Source: Paenibacillus stellifer
GTDB taxonomy: Bacteria; Bacillota; Bacilli; Paenibacillales; Paenibacillaceae
Direction of reading: 5' to 3'
Assembly: GCF_000758685.1 (NCBI RefSeq)
Contig: NZ_CP009286.1
Location: 2,200,501-2,264,500 of the forward strand
Length of the DNA: 64,000 nt
Positions within the stretch are counted from its first letter, which is position 1, and the number at the start of each line of letters is the position of its first letter. Below are positions 44,490 through 53,079 of this stretch, one piece after another. The notes under the pieces were generated by a model that was not told where the DNA came from, made no database searches, and saw only the letters and a program-made list of their open reading frames with translations. Position numbers and translations under genes: made by a program.

Positions 44490-45689
44490 TTGGGAAAAGC
44501 GTTAATTATCGGCGCTGGCGGTGTCGCAAGCGTAGTCGTTCATAAATGCGTCCAGAACCCGGATGTGTTTGAAGAAATCTGCATTGCAAGCAGAACGGTC
44601 GAGAAATGTGAAGCTTTGAAGCAAAAATTGGACGGAGGCCGGACGAAGATTCAGACGGCCCAGGTTAATGCCGACAACACGGACGAGGTCATTGCGCTGA
44701 TCGAGAAATTCCGTCCGGACGTTGTAATTAACGTTGCGCTTCCTTACCAGGATCTGACCATTATGGATGCCTGTCTTGCAACCAAAACTCACTACCTGGA
44801 TACCGCGAACTACGAGCCGCCGGAAACGGCGAAATTCGAATACAGCTGGCAGTGGGCGTACAAGCAGAAATTCGAAGAAGCCGGCATTATGGCGCTGCTG
44901 GGCTGCGGCTTCGACCCGGGCGTTACCGGCGTATTCTCCGCTTATGCGCAGAAGCATTATTTTGACGAAATCCACACGATCGATATCGTGGACGCCAACG
45001 CTGGCGATCACGGCTATCCTTTCGCCACCAACTTCAACCCTGAGATCAACATCCGTGAAATTACGGCGAACGGACGCTACTACGAGAAGGGTGAATGGAT
45101 CGAGACTCCGCCGCTGTCCGAGAAGAAGGTCTACGACTTGCCGGAAATCGGACCGAAGGACATCTACCTGCTGTATCATGAAGAGCTGGAGTCCCTCGCG
45201 AAGAACATCAAAGGCATCAAGAAGATCCGCTTCTGGATGACGTTCTCGCAGAACTACCTGACTCACCTGAAGGTTCTGGAAAATGTCGGTATGACCTCCA
45301 TCGAGCCGATTCTGTTCGAAGGCAAGGAGATCATTCCGCTGCAGTTCCTGAAGGCAGTGCTTCCGGACCCGGCTTCGCTCGGACCGAGAACGAAAGGCAA
45401 GACCAACATCGGCATTATCGCCCAGGGGACCAAAGACGGCGAGCCGAAGAACTACTATGTATATAACGTCTGCGATCACCAGGAATGCTACCGTGAAGTC
45501 GGCTCCCAGGCCATCTCTTACACGACCGGCGTGCCTGCTATGATCGGCGCCATGCTGATGATCCAGGGCAAATGGATGAAAGCTGGAGTATACAATGTGG
45601 AAGAACTGGACCCGGATCCGTTCATGGAGCTGCTGAATACGAAAGGGCTGCCGTGGAAGGAAGACTTCTCGCCGGTGCTGCTGGACTAG
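44490..45689 (+). CDS. Carboxynorspermidine/carboxyspermidine dehydrogenase (saccharopine dehydrogenase family)
   Basis: 399 residues from a TTG at 44490, fixed by GAGGAGG (44474-44480) 9 nt before it. N-terminal NAD(P)-binding motif KALIIGAGGVASVVVHKC, then NVALPYQDLTIMDACL, LGCGFDPGVTGVFSAYA, NAGDHGYPFATNFNPEINIRE and VCDHQECYREVGSQAISYTTG, the conserved pattern of CASDH. It condenses L-aspartate beta-semialdehyde with putrescine or diaminopropane by NADPH reduction to carboxyspermidine or carboxynorspermidine. The nspC decarboxylase follows 9 bp later. Confidence 0.88.
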   Translation: MGKALIIGAGGVASVVVHKCVQNPDVFEEICIASRTVEKCEALKQKLDGGRTKIQTAQVNADNTDEVIALIEKFRPDVVINVALPYQDLTIMDACLATKTHYLDTANYEPPETAKFEYSWQWAYKQKFEEAGIMALLGCGFDPGVTGVFSAYAQKHYFDEIHTIDIVDANAGDHGYPFATNFNPEINIREITANGRYYEKGEWIETPPLSEKKVYDLPEIGPKDIYLLYHEELESLAKNIKGIKKIRFWMTFSQNYLTHLKVLENVGMTSIEPILFEGKEIIPLQFLKAVLPDPASLGPRTKGKTNIGIIAQGTKDGEPKNYYVYNVCDHQECYREVGSQAISYTTGVPAMIGAMLMIQGKWMKAGVYNVEELDPDPFMELLNTKGLPWKEDFSPVLLD

Positions 45690-45698
45690 GAACGGCCA

Positions 45699-46838
45699 AT
45701 GACAGAACTTGATTTCGGCGCTGTCCCTTCGCCCAGCTATGTCGTCGACGAAAGACTTCTCATCAAAAATCTGGAGCTGCTGAAATCGGTGCAGGACCGC
45801 ACCGGTGCACATATTTTGCTCGCGCAAAAAGGCTTCTCCATGCACAGTCTGTATCCGCTGGTCGGCCAGTACCTGAAAGGCGTAACATCCAGCTCCCTCT
45901 TCGAAGCCCGTCTCGGGTATGAGAAGATGGGCAAGGAGGTTCATGTGTACGCCCCGGCGTATGTCGATTCGGAGTTTGACGAGATGATGAAGTACAGCGA
46001 TCATATCGTCTTCAATTCATTCGATCAGTGGAATCGCTACAAGGCTAAAGTGCAAAGCGCATCGAAGCACATCAGCTGCGGCATTCGCGTGAATCCCGAG
46101 TATTCCGAAATCGAGATTCCGCTGTACGATCCCTGCTATAACAATTCCAGACTCGGCGTGACGCTGGATAACTTCCGGCCGGAAGAGCTGGAAGGCATCG
46201 AAGGCCTGCATTTCCACACGATGTGCGAGCAGAACTCCGACACGCTGGAGCGGACGATCAAGGTCGTGGACGAGAAATTCGGCCCGTACCTCCACGGAAT
46301 GAAGTGGCTCAATTTCGGCGGCGGGCATCATATTACCCGTCCGGACTACGATGTGGAGACGCTGATCCGGTGCATCAATTATATGAAGGACAAATATGGC
46401 GTCCAGATTTACCTGGAGCCGGGCGAAGCCATCGCCCTGTTCACCGGCTATCTGGTAGCGACGGTGCTCGATGTCGTCAAGAATGGGATGGAGATCGCCA
46501 TTCTCGACACTTCGGCGGAATGCCATATGCCGGACGTGCTGGCTATGCCGTACCGTCCCGGCATTATCGGGGCAGGCCAGGCCGGCGAGTACGAGCATAC
46601 GTACCGATTGGGCGGCCTGACCTGTCTCGCCGGAGACGTCATCGGCGATTACTCGTTCCACGAGCCGCTGAAGGCTGGCGACCGCTTGGTGTTCACCGAC
46701 ATGGCGCATTACACCATGGTGAAGAACCATATGTTCAACGGCGTGAACCTGCCGTCGATCGTCTCCTTCAATGAAGAGGAAGGCATCAAAGTCATCCGTA
46801 CATTTGGTTATGAGGATTACGCAGGACGTTTGTCTTGA
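45699..46838 (+). CDS. nspC: Carboxynorspermidine decarboxylase
   Basis: 379 residues, a fold-III PLP decarboxylase. The lysine that holds PLP is in ILLAQKGFSMHSLYP (about residue 45), with LNFGGGHHITRPDYD (glycine loop), GIRVNPEYSEIE, YLEPGEAIALFTGYLV and a C-terminal DMAHYTMVKNHMFNG. NspC removes CO2 from carboxynorspermidine/carboxyspermidine, giving norspermidine or spermidine. With the dehydrogenase before it, the pair forms the alternative polyamine route. The terminator at 46864 ends the operon. Confidence 0.9.
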   Translation: MTELDFGAVPSPSYVVDERLLIKNLELLKSVQDRTGAHILLAQKGFSMHSLYPLVGQYLKGVTSSSLFEARLGYEKMGKEVHVYAPAYVDSEFDEMMKYSDHIVFNSFDQWNRYKAKVQSASKHISCGIRVNPEYSEIEIPLYDPCYNNSRLGVTLDNFRPEELEGIEGLHFHTMCEQNSDTLERTIKVVDEKFGPYLHGMKWLNFGGGHHITRPDYDVETLIRCINYMKDKYGVQIYLEPGEAIALFTGYLVATVLDVVKNGMEIAILDTSAECHMPDVLAMPYRPGIIGAGQAGEYEHTYRLGGLTCLAGDVIGDYSFHEPLKAGDRLVFTDMAHYTMVKNHMFNGVNLPSIVSFNEEEGIKVIRTFGYEDYAGRLS

Positions 46839-46863
46839 ATTGAATAGTGTTTGGTAGCTATGG

Positions 46864-46890
46864 AAGGACAGCCGAGAGGCTGTCCTTCTT
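46864..46890 (+). terminator. Rho-independent terminator of the polyamine operon
   Basis: AAGGACAGCC and GGCTGTCCTT form a perfect 10-bp stem with a GAGA loop, followed by CTT. Confidence 0.75.
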
Positions 46891-47030
46891 GCGTTGAACG
46901 GGATCATACCCGCGATGAGTCCAAAGGCGATTTATGAAGAACCTGATAGTCTTCTCTTGAAGGGTGGTAATAATAGATAATGGCTTGTGCCAGAGAACGA
47001 TCTACATCAAAGCGAAGAGGAGCTGGACAG

Positions 47031-47984
47031 GTGAATAACAAGATTATTCTAGAGCCCGCAGCACAGAAGTTTGTTGAAGATACGGCGAATCCTCCTTATT
47101 TGTATGAGCTTGGCCCGGAACAAGGCCGCAAGGCCGTCGATGAAGCCCAATCCGGCGAAATACTTAAGCCCGAGGTGGAGATCGAGGATCTTACGATTCC
47201 GGGAGGCCCTTCGGGTCAGGTCTCCATTCGGATCATGCACCCTGTCGGCTCGTCCGGACCGCTGCCCGTCATTCTCTACACACATGGCGCAGGATGGGTA
47301 TTCGGCAATGCGCACACGCACGACAACCTGATCCGAAAGCTGGTAGCCGGTACCGGAGCAGCGCTCGTCTTCACCAACTACAGCCTGTCGCCGGAAGCAA
47401 AGTATCCGACCGCGATCGAAGAAATCTACGCCGTACTGGAGTGGATTGCAGAGCAGGGAGCCGGGCACGGCTTTGACCCGTCCCGCCTGGCTGTTGCCGG
47501 CGACAGCGTTGGCGGCAATATGTCTGCGGCCATTACACTGATGGCCAAAGAGCGCAAAGGGCCGGCGATTGCCCGGCAGCTGCTGTTCTATCCAGTGACG
47601 GATGCATCATTTGATACGGAGTCTTACCACCAATTCGCCAAAGGCTATTTCCTGCACCGCGACGGGATGAAGTGGTTCTGGGACCAGTACACGACGGATG
47701 AAAGTCAGCGGAACGAAATTACCGCATCTCCGCTGCGGGCAACCGTTGACGATCTGCGCGGCCTTCCCGCCGCTCTCGTCATCACCGGCGAAGCCGATGT
47801 GCTTCACGACGAGGGCGAGGCCTATGCGAACAAGCTGCGCGAGGCCGGCGTTCCGGTAACCGCGGTGCGCTATCAGGGCATCATTCATGACTTCGTCATG
47901 CTGAATGCCCTGGCAGAGACGAACGCGGCCCAAAGTGCGCTCTCCCTGGCCGCTAGCTGGCTGAAGGAAGGCTTTCAGCAATAA
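47031..47984 (+). CDS. Alpha/beta hydrolase, hormone-sensitive-lipase type esterase
   Basis: 317 residues from a GTG at 47031 with GAGGAG 8 nt upstream. Oxyanion segment YTHGAGWVFGN (a variant of HGGG), nucleophile elbow AGDSVGGNMSAA with the catalytic Ser, acid in TGEADVLHDEG and His in GIIHDF. The cap region covers about the first 60 residues. It hydrolyses short-chain esters or lactones in the cytoplasm (no signal peptide). Single-gene unit; the terminator at 48025 follows. Confidence 0.85.
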   Translation: MNNKIILEPAAQKFVEDTANPPYLYELGPEQGRKAVDEAQSGEILKPEVEIEDLTIPGGPSGQVSIRIMHPVGSSGPLPVILYTHGAGWVFGNAHTHDNLIRKLVAGTGAALVFTNYSLSPEAKYPTAIEEIYAVLEWIAEQGAGHGFDPSRLAVAGDSVGGNMSAAITLMAKERKGPAIARQLLFYPVTDASFDTESYHQFAKGYFLHRDGMKWFWDQYTTDESQRNEITASPLRATVDDLRGLPAALVITGEADVLHDEGEAYANKLREAGVPVTAVRYQGIIHDFVMLNALAETNAAQSALSLAASWLKEGFQQ

Positions 47985-48024
47985 ATCCCATAACGGGGGC
48001 GCCACCGTTATGTTTAAGCTAAAG

Positions 48025-48049
48025 CCCGCTCATTTTGAGCGGGTTTTTT
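48025..48049 (+). terminator. Rho-independent terminator
   Basis: CCCGCTCA and TGAGCGGG pair around a TTT loop, followed by TTTTTT. A smaller CATAACGG/CCGTTATG hairpin lies just before it. Confidence 0.85.
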
Positions 48050-48190
48050 GGACATTATAGGTGGACCGCGTGAACTTTTTGGAATACTTAATCGTACTAT
48101 AATCGGTTACTAAAGAAAGATGCAGTAAAATAACCCTTGCCAGGTTACCTGGCTTGTCTACTGATTGCCCGTTCGAAGGAACTAATACGA

Positions 48191-49162
48191 ATGAATAGAA
48201 GGGAGTCTATGCAGCTGAATTCATCTTACATTGAAGTTCGCGACGTGAATAAGAGCTACGGCGGACAGGACGTGTTGAAGGCTGTCTCTTTCACGATTGA
48301 GAAAGGAAGCATCGTTGGCCTGCTTGGGCCCAACGGCACCGGTAAGACCACCTTGGTACGCCTGCTGAATGGCGTCATTCTTCCCGACCGTGGAACGCTG
48401 CGGGTGAACGGGTACGACCCGATAACCGAGGGAAATGCGATCCGGCGCATTAGCGGTGTGGTCACAGAGGGTGCCGGGCTGTACCACGACATGAGCGGAG
48501 TCGCCAACTTGCGATTCTTTGCTAAGCTGTACAATTGTTTCATTGAGGAACGAATTCAAGCGTTGTTGGGGCAATTCGGCCTGGAAGGTGCACAAGAGAA
48601 AAAGGTCGGCAGCTACAGCACCGGCATGAAGAAACGTCTGGCCTTGGCGAAGGCGATGCTTCATCAGCCGGAGATCTTGTTCCTGGATGAGCCGACGAAC
48701 GGACTCGATCCGGAAGGCATCAACCAAGTCGTGACCGATCTAAAGGCAATGAATGAGACTTACGGAACGACGATCATCCTCTGCTCTCATGTGCTGCATC
48801 AATTGGAGCCGCTATGTCACACTTATATTTTCATGAAGAATGGTACGATCCTGGATACCGGGACGAAAAAAGAGCTGGAGAAGAAACATCTGAAGACGAT
48901 TCAACTCAAATTAACAACCGGACTGACCGTAGAAGGTGATGCATATGCGGGATATCCGGCCAGGCGACTGGGGCCGAGCGAGGTGCAGCTGGAGCTGGCA
49001 TCAACCGATCAGATTTCGGCGTTGCTCCGTCAAGTATTGCAAGCTACATGGGTGCACTCGGCAGAGATCATGAACCATGACTTAGAGTCGCTTTATTTCA
49101 ACTTGGGGGGGAACAATGATGAACCGGAGCCAAATCATCGCGATCGCACAGAAAGATATTAG
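48191..49162 (+). CDS. ABC transporter ATP-binding protein (ABC-2 type exporter)
   Basis: 323 residues from ATG 48191 (GAAGGA 9 nt upstream). Walker A GPNGTGKTT, Q-loop GVVTEGAGLYHDMSGV, signature YSTGMKKR, Walker B ILFLDEPTNGLD and LCSHVLHQLEP. The C-terminal part matches the regulatory tail of drug/Nod-type exporters (LKTIQLKLTTGLTVEG). It pairs with the permease gene overlapping by 47 bp. The substrate is unknown; ABC-2 pairs export antibiotics, lipids or peptides. A TATAAT at 48098 may be its -10. Confidence 0.83.
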   Translation: MNRRESMQLNSSYIEVRDVNKSYGGQDVLKAVSFTIEKGSIVGLLGPNGTGKTTLVRLLNGVILPDRGTLRVNGYDPITEGNAIRRISGVVTEGAGLYHDMSGVANLRFFAKLYNCFIEERIQALLGQFGLEGAQEKKVGSYSTGMKKRLALAKAMLHQPEILFLDEPTNGLDPEGINQVVTDLKAMNETYGTTIILCSHVLHQLEPLCHTYIFMKNGTILDTGTKKELEKKHLKTIQLKLTTGLTVEGDAYAGYPARRLGPSEVQLELASTDQISALLRQVLQATWVHSAEIMNHDLESLYFNLGGNNDEPEPNHRDRTERY

Positions 49163-49952
49163 GGCGATAACGAGTAACGTGCAGGTATGGCTCGGGCTTG
49201 TCCTGCTTCCGCTTGTGTTCGGCGTCCTGTTGCCGGGCATCTTAATTCTGGTAATAAAGATGGTGAACATTACCGATGGCGATCTCGTCGACATGGTACA
49301 GAAGGTGATCACTCAGCTGCCCGCTGGGGATAAGAAGGAGCAGATCACGGCGTTACCGACGCTTAACCATCAGATCATCTACATCTTCGTCAACTATATG
49401 CTGGGACCTTTTTTCTTGCTCATCCCGGTGCTGAATTCACTGATGATCGCATTGAACAGTCTCGTCGGGGAAAAAGAGCGACGGACGCTCGAAAGTCTGC
49501 TGTTCGCACCCATTGAGGTGAAGGACCTCTTCCTCGGCAAATTGGCTGCGACCTTCATCCCGACCTTCGTCGTCACATTGGTCAGCTTCTTGCTATGCGG
49601 CATTATCATCAACGGCCTGACGTACTCCATGTTCGACGGGTTGATCTTCCCCAACCTGAACTGGGGCCTTCTCCTGCTGTGGGTGGCGCCGATGTTCACC
49701 GGACTGGTTATCCAGATCAGCATCTTCATCTCCGCCCGGTCCAAAGGCTTCCAAGAAGCGCAGCAAATCGGTGGCATCGTCGTGCTGCCGGTTGTCGGGC
49801 TTGCCATCTCCCAGGTTACCGGAGTCTTGCTATTAAGCCCGCAGTTGTTGCTGGGCGTTGGTTTGTTACTGCTGCTCGTCAATCTCCTTCTGTTACGCCG
49901 GCTCACGAAGATGAATCAGCGGCATACGTTGTTTGAGCGGCAGGTTCATTAA
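49116..49952 (+). CDS. ABC-2 type transporter permease
   Basis: 278 residues with six membrane segments, the usual ABC-2 layout: VQVWLGLVLLPLVFGVLLPG, then the loop region and the EKERRTLESLLFAPIEVKDLFLGKL segment shared by ABC-2 permeases, and four more helices. It starts inside the ATPase gene (47-bp overlap), so translation is coupled. Forms an exporter with the 48191 ATPase. The terminator at 50046 follows. Confidence 0.82.
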   Translation: MMNRSQIIAIAQKDIRAITSNVQVWLGLVLLPLVFGVLLPGILILVIKMVNITDGDLVDMVQKVITQLPAGDKKEQITALPTLNHQIIYIFVNYMLGPFFLLIPVLNSLMIALNSLVGEKERRTLESLLFAPIEVKDLFLGKLAATFIPTFVVTLVSFLLCGIIINGLTYSMFDGLIFPNLNWGLLLLWVAPMFTGLVIQISIFISARSKGFQEAQQIGGIVVLPVVGLAISQVTGVLLLSPQLLLGVGLLLLLVNLLLLRRLTKMNQRHTLFERQVH

Positions 49953-50045
49953 GAGCGGAAGCTAGCCTGCAAAATGCTGCACCGGATGAAGAAACTGCGC
50001 CTCAGCAGCATGTTGTAGGCGGATGATATACAACAAGGGCAAGGG

Positions 50046-50092
50046 GCTGTTCCAAATGCCATGATATGGCGGTTTGGGGCAGCTTCTTTTTT
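50046..50092 (+). terminator. Rho-independent terminator
   Basis: GCTG..CCAAA..GCCAT pairs with ATGGC..TTTGG..CAGC (50046-50083), followed by TTCTTTTTT. Two interior bulges are present. It ends the ABC-2 operon. Confidence 0.7.
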
Positions 50093-50222
50093 CCACATCA
50101 TGGATTATTGGGTTACAGAAAAAGGAAAAGCTATGAGCTTGGCGAATAGTAGGGAAAGAGGAAGAAGGAAATATATAACCCGCTTATGCTTACTTACTGA
50201 AAGGACTCAAAGGAGGACCAAA

Positions 50223-50411
50223 ATGGCTGTTATGGGACCGGTCATCGGTACGATCCTGGCAATTGCGCTAATTTTTATACTCGGACCGACCGCCGGAATC
50301 GTGCTTTTGTCCATAATGTTCGGCATGATATTAAGTATTTTTATGAGGCAGAAGGAAATCTATAATGATTTGGGGCTTATTAAAGAAAGACTGGAACAGG
50401 AACATAAATGA
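50223..50411 (+). CDS. Small membrane protein of unknown function
   Basis: 62 residues from ATG 50223, chosen for AAAGGAGGA 5-6 nt upstream; a longer frame to 50061 has no site. Two hydrophobic segments (GPVIGTILAIALIFILG and AGIVLLSIMFGMILSIF) end in a charged tail (KEIYNDLGLIKERLEQEHK), so it is probably a two-helix inner-membrane protein. Its stop overlaps the next start by ATGA. No family recognised. Confidence 0.65.
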   Translation: MAVMGPVIGTILAIALIFILGPTAGIVLLSIMFGMILSIFMRQKEIYNDLGLIKERLEQEHK

Positions 50412-50832
50412 AAATACGAATAATCGGCGGTTGTGGCAGCGGCAAAATCTATATCGCTCAATTGATCTCTGCGAATCTGGGCATTCCCCATATCCAGACG
50501 GACAATCTGGTATGGAACAGAGTGAATAATACCAAATATCCCGTTGAAGAGCGGGCCCGGAAGCTGGCCGAAGTTCTTGGAATGGGTTGATCCAGGACTT
50601 GAGAACCGTCAAAAGGTTCATGACAACACGCCTGGGACTCGAAGACAGCAATTACAGGCAGCGGTTTAACAATCTTGTTGTAATGCTATTTAGCTGGAAC
50701 CGGAATTATCGAAGAGAGGATATACAGCACATACTGGAGCTAACCTCCGGGTTAAGCCACAAAAGATATATCGTTAAGAGCAATAAAGAGATTTTGGACA
50801 TCATTACACAGACATGCAAAAAGCGATTGTAG
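50408..50832 (+). pseudogene. FlaR-like nucleotide kinase, internally deleted
   Basis: The first frame (50408-50590) gives an N-terminal P-loop kinase piece: MKIRIIGGCGSGKIYIAQLI, LGIPHIQTDNLVW. The Walker A lysine is followed by Ile instead of Ser/Thr, which would harm ATP binding. It stops at VLGMG. The C-terminal part continues in another frame from about 50584: IQDLRTVKRFMTTRLGLE to the end at 50832. The central segment of about 40 residues expected in DNA-topology-modulation (FlaR) proteins is absent. A deletion plus frameshift is the simplest reading. Confidence 0.7.
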
Positions 50833-50932
50833 TCTATTATTGAATCATTAGTCAAAGCGCTATGTGCGGCGTCGGAAGAAATAAATGTGGTTTTTCGTTG
50901 GTCGTCCTGGAGCGTGAATAGGAGTGACTTAT

Positions 50933-51628
50933 TTGGCAAAGGAATCAATTCCGATACTTCTTATATGTATATTGAATGTCATAACGGGTTGCGCTTCTTC
51001 TTCATCTGCTGTAAACGAACGAATTCAGGAATCGAAAGACTTGGTGGGCAATTCGACATCATTACCTCTATTTACTATTGATCGCTCCATAAACTCTTCA
51101 TTGCCTGTTCTGAACTTTAAATTATACGGAACAACAACGGATGACAATTGGAACAATGTTGATAAAATCGTTGTTTCCAAGGCAGAAGGAAGCCATCAGG
51201 TTATGCAGGAAATAACTTTTGACGATACAACTACTCCGGATAAGGAGAGCTTTGGATTAGTTGTTGAAGATATGAATTTTGATGGATACAGCGATATCAG
51301 GATTCAAGCTGATACTCCGGCTGCTCCTAACATCCCTTATTATTATTGGTTATGGGACATCCAAAGCTCACAATTTGTTCGGAACACGGATCTAGAACAG
51401 ATTACATCGCCTGAATTTGATAGCAAAAACAAAGTGATTACCTCTTTCGGCAGGTCAAGCGCTGCTGAACATTTCAGGGAAACATACAAGTATGTGAACG
51501 GTATTCCTACCTTGCTGAGAAGAATGACGGAAATTATTGATCCCGAAGCTCACCTTGTACACTATGTAGTTGAGGAGCGGGTGGACAATAGTGTTAAGGT
51601 TACCAAGAAATATGATGAATCACTCTGA
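50933..51628 (+). CDS. Lipoprotein with calcium-binding-type loop (XAC2610-like)
   Basis: 231 residues from a TTG at 50933 with AGGAG 8 nt upstream. A lipoprotein signal ends in NVITGCASSS (lipobox). The central part carries EDMNFDGYSDIRI, a DxNxDGxxD loop typical of calcium sites and of XAC2610-family proteins, before a YYWLWDIQSSQFVRN segment. It is anchored on the outer face of the membrane; function unknown. The DNA is visibly AT-richer than its neighbours, a hint of a different origin. Confidence 0.6.
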   Translation: MAKESIPILLICILNVITGCASSSSAVNERIQESKDLVGNSTSLPLFTIDRSINSSLPVLNFKLYGTTTDDNWNNVDKIVVSKAEGSHQVMQEITFDDTTTPDKESFGLVVEDMNFDGYSDIRIQADTPAAPNIPYYYWLWDIQSSQFVRNTDLEQITSPEFDSKNKVITSFGRSSAAEHFRETYKYVNGIPTLLRRMTEIIDPEAHLVHYVVEERVDNSVKVTKKYDESL

Positions 51629-51646
51629 TTCTGAAAGAGGTGCAAT

Positions 51647-51826
51647 ATGGATCCTAATACACTGTTGAACGAGCCTCGTGACTTCCAGCCAAAGAACCTC
51701 ATACCTGAAGTTTTGCAAGTTATCTTTTTCGAGGTTATTTACAGTGTGATACATGCCTTGCTGCTGGATGTCTTGTATATCCCGTTTATTCTGCTCTCGA
51801 AACGAGTGCGGTCCGTCTTTGCCTAG
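51647..51826 (+). CDS. Small membrane protein, 59 residues
   Basis: ATG 51647 to TAG 51824 with AGAGGTG upstream. The product has a charged N-terminus (MDPNTLLNEPRDFQPKN) and one long hydrophobic segment (about residues 26-48, VIFFEVIYSVIHALLLDVLY) followed by KRVRS. It lies 18 bp after the lipoprotein gene and may be cotranscribed. No family recognised. Confidence 0.5.
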   Translation: MDPNTLLNEPRDFQPKNLIPEVLQVIFFEVIYSVIHALLLDVLYIPFILLSKRVRSVFA

Positions 51827-51883
51827 AAGTTCACATGAAGAACCCCGGCTGCGGGGCGCCCCATGTGATGATATGCGTGTGCG

Positions 51884-52054
51884 TTATCTCAGTTCCCCGT
51901 CATCCGGCTTGTCATACTTGTTCAGGTGGGACGTCAGCGCCTCCACCGCCTCTTGTGCATCGGATGCCCTGGGAACTTCTTTGACGGCATCATCCGTAAC
52001 ATCGTGACCGTTCAGACGGTCAGCTTCGGCTTCCTGGTGTTTGTCCGTTTTCAT
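51884..52054 (-). CDS. Small acidic hydrophilic protein, 56 residues
   Basis: ATG 52054 to TAA 51884 with AAAGGAG upstream of the start. The product is highly charged and lacks hydrophobic segments (MKTDKHQEAEADRLNGHDV, later EVPRASDAQEAVEALTSHL). It follows sspH after 20 bp on the same strand, so it is probably cotranscribed in the forespore and may be a minor spore protein. No family recognised. Confidence 0.55.
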   Translation of the reverse strand: MKTDKHQEAEADRLNGHDVTDDAVKEVPRASDAQEAVEALTSHLNKYDKPDDGELR

Positions 52055-52074
52055 TTTCCTCTCGCTCCTTTCAC

Positions 52075-52269
52075 TTATTCCGTGTACTGAATCTGTTCTT
52101 GCAGCGTATACAGCGGAACTTCACGTTCCGCCTGCCGATCATGGAGCGGATAAATACGCGCCGTCTCATTCTGTGCATCCACATGCTGAATATAGACCGG
52201 CGTCCCCTCACACAGAACGTTGGCCATAACGGGTGAGGATGCGATTTCTTTGGCTCTTTGAGCATTCAT
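52075..52269 (-). CDS. sspH: Small acid-soluble spore protein H
   Basis: 64 residues. The start MNAQRAKEIASSPVMANVLC and the YIQHVDAQNETARIYPL core match SspH, a minor forespore SASP family. AAAGGAGG lies before the ATG. A sigma-F/G-like promoter is at 52308-52337. The protein sits in the spore core and is lost in germination. The presence of this gene marks the organism as a spore former. Confidence 0.92.
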   Translation of the reverse strand: MNAQRAKEIASSPVMANVLCEGTPVYIQHVDAQNETARIYPLHDRQAEREVPLYTLQEQIQYTE

Positions 52270-52307
52270 ACGAAGGCAAACCTCCTTTCTGAAGCGGGGT
52301 CCGGTAA

Positions 52308-52337
52308 TACTATGCGCGAGGCGGAAGCGGGTTATAC
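52308..52337 (-). promoter_or_regulatory. Sigma-G/F-like promoter of sspH
   Basis: On the - strand: GTATA (52337-52333), 18-bp spacer, CATAGTA (52314-52308). It resembles the forespore sigma-G consensus (GMATA-N18-CATNNTA), which suits a SASP gene. Confidence 0.55.
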
Positions 52338-52417
52338 GTGCCGAGCGCAGGTGGAGGAAGTCTTTTTATCCAATGCAAATGTGATAAGAATCTCTTAAAT
52401 GAAGGGAGTTCATAACG

Positions 52418-52972
52418 ATGACACTGCATGCGGAGGCTCTGGTTGAAGAATGGCTGATCCGGAACGGATATTTTTTGATGAGAGGGATCAAGGACAAGAT
52501 GAACAGGCTCGGCTTTCTGGCGATTCGTAAAAATGAAGAAGGCTTCGAGCACATTCACTGTGAGGTTCAGGTAAGCACCAAGCCTACGGCGTATATCAGC
52601 AAGCTGAGCAGGGAGCAGATGGAGAAGCTGGAGGTAAAGTCGAAGACAAGCGCCAAGCTGAGAAGCTCGGAGCAGGTGAAGGACAGTGTGAAGGCGTGGG
52701 CGCAGATTACTTTTAAATCAGATAAAAAAGCGGCCATCCGAAATGCCATCCTGCCGGAGGTAAGTTGGGAGTACTGGCTCGTTCACGGGCATGTGAAAGA
52801 TCCGAATGAACTTGTCTTCATGCAAAAAGAAGGCGTCAAGCTCATCCATATCCGGGATCTCGTCAAGGAGCTTGCGGGTGACCATACGCTGCACCATTTC
52901 TCGGCCGCATCCGCCGGAGAACTTATTGAACTGGTCAAGCTGCTGGACGAGCAGGGAAGCAATCTGATATAA
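52418..52972 (+). CDS. Uncharacterised protein with possible PD-(D/E)XK-like core
   Basis: 184 residues, no signal or membrane segment. The first 60 residues read HAEALVEEWLIRNGYFLMRGIKDKMNRLGFLAIRKNEEG, then HIHCEVQVST, which recalls the helix-strand-strand order of PD-(D/E)XK nucleases (acidic helix residue, Glu-x-Gln/Lys strand). The usual aspartate before the strand is Gly here, so activity is doubtful. GAAGGGAG precedes the ATG. The link is my inference from pattern only; no neighbour gives context. Confidence 0.5.
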   Translation: MTLHAEALVEEWLIRNGYFLMRGIKDKMNRLGFLAIRKNEEGFEHIHCEVQVSTKPTAYISKLSREQMEKLEVKSKTSAKLRSSEQVKDSVKAWAQITFKSDKKAAIRNAILPEVSWEYWLVHGHVKDPNELVFMQKEGVKLIHIRDLVKELAGDHTLHHFSAASAGELIELVKLLDEQGSNLI

Positions 52973-53079
52973 AGGGAGATACATTCCCTGACGATGAACG
53001 GTCCATTGCAATAATGGTTTCGGGATTGATTCTTGGCGGGGCCATGGAGGATGATCTTATGAATGCATGGAGCGGGTAG

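Noticed and set aside
44502-46004. 500-codon frame opposite the carboxynorspermidine genes
   Set aside because: Antisense shadow of two clear enzymes.
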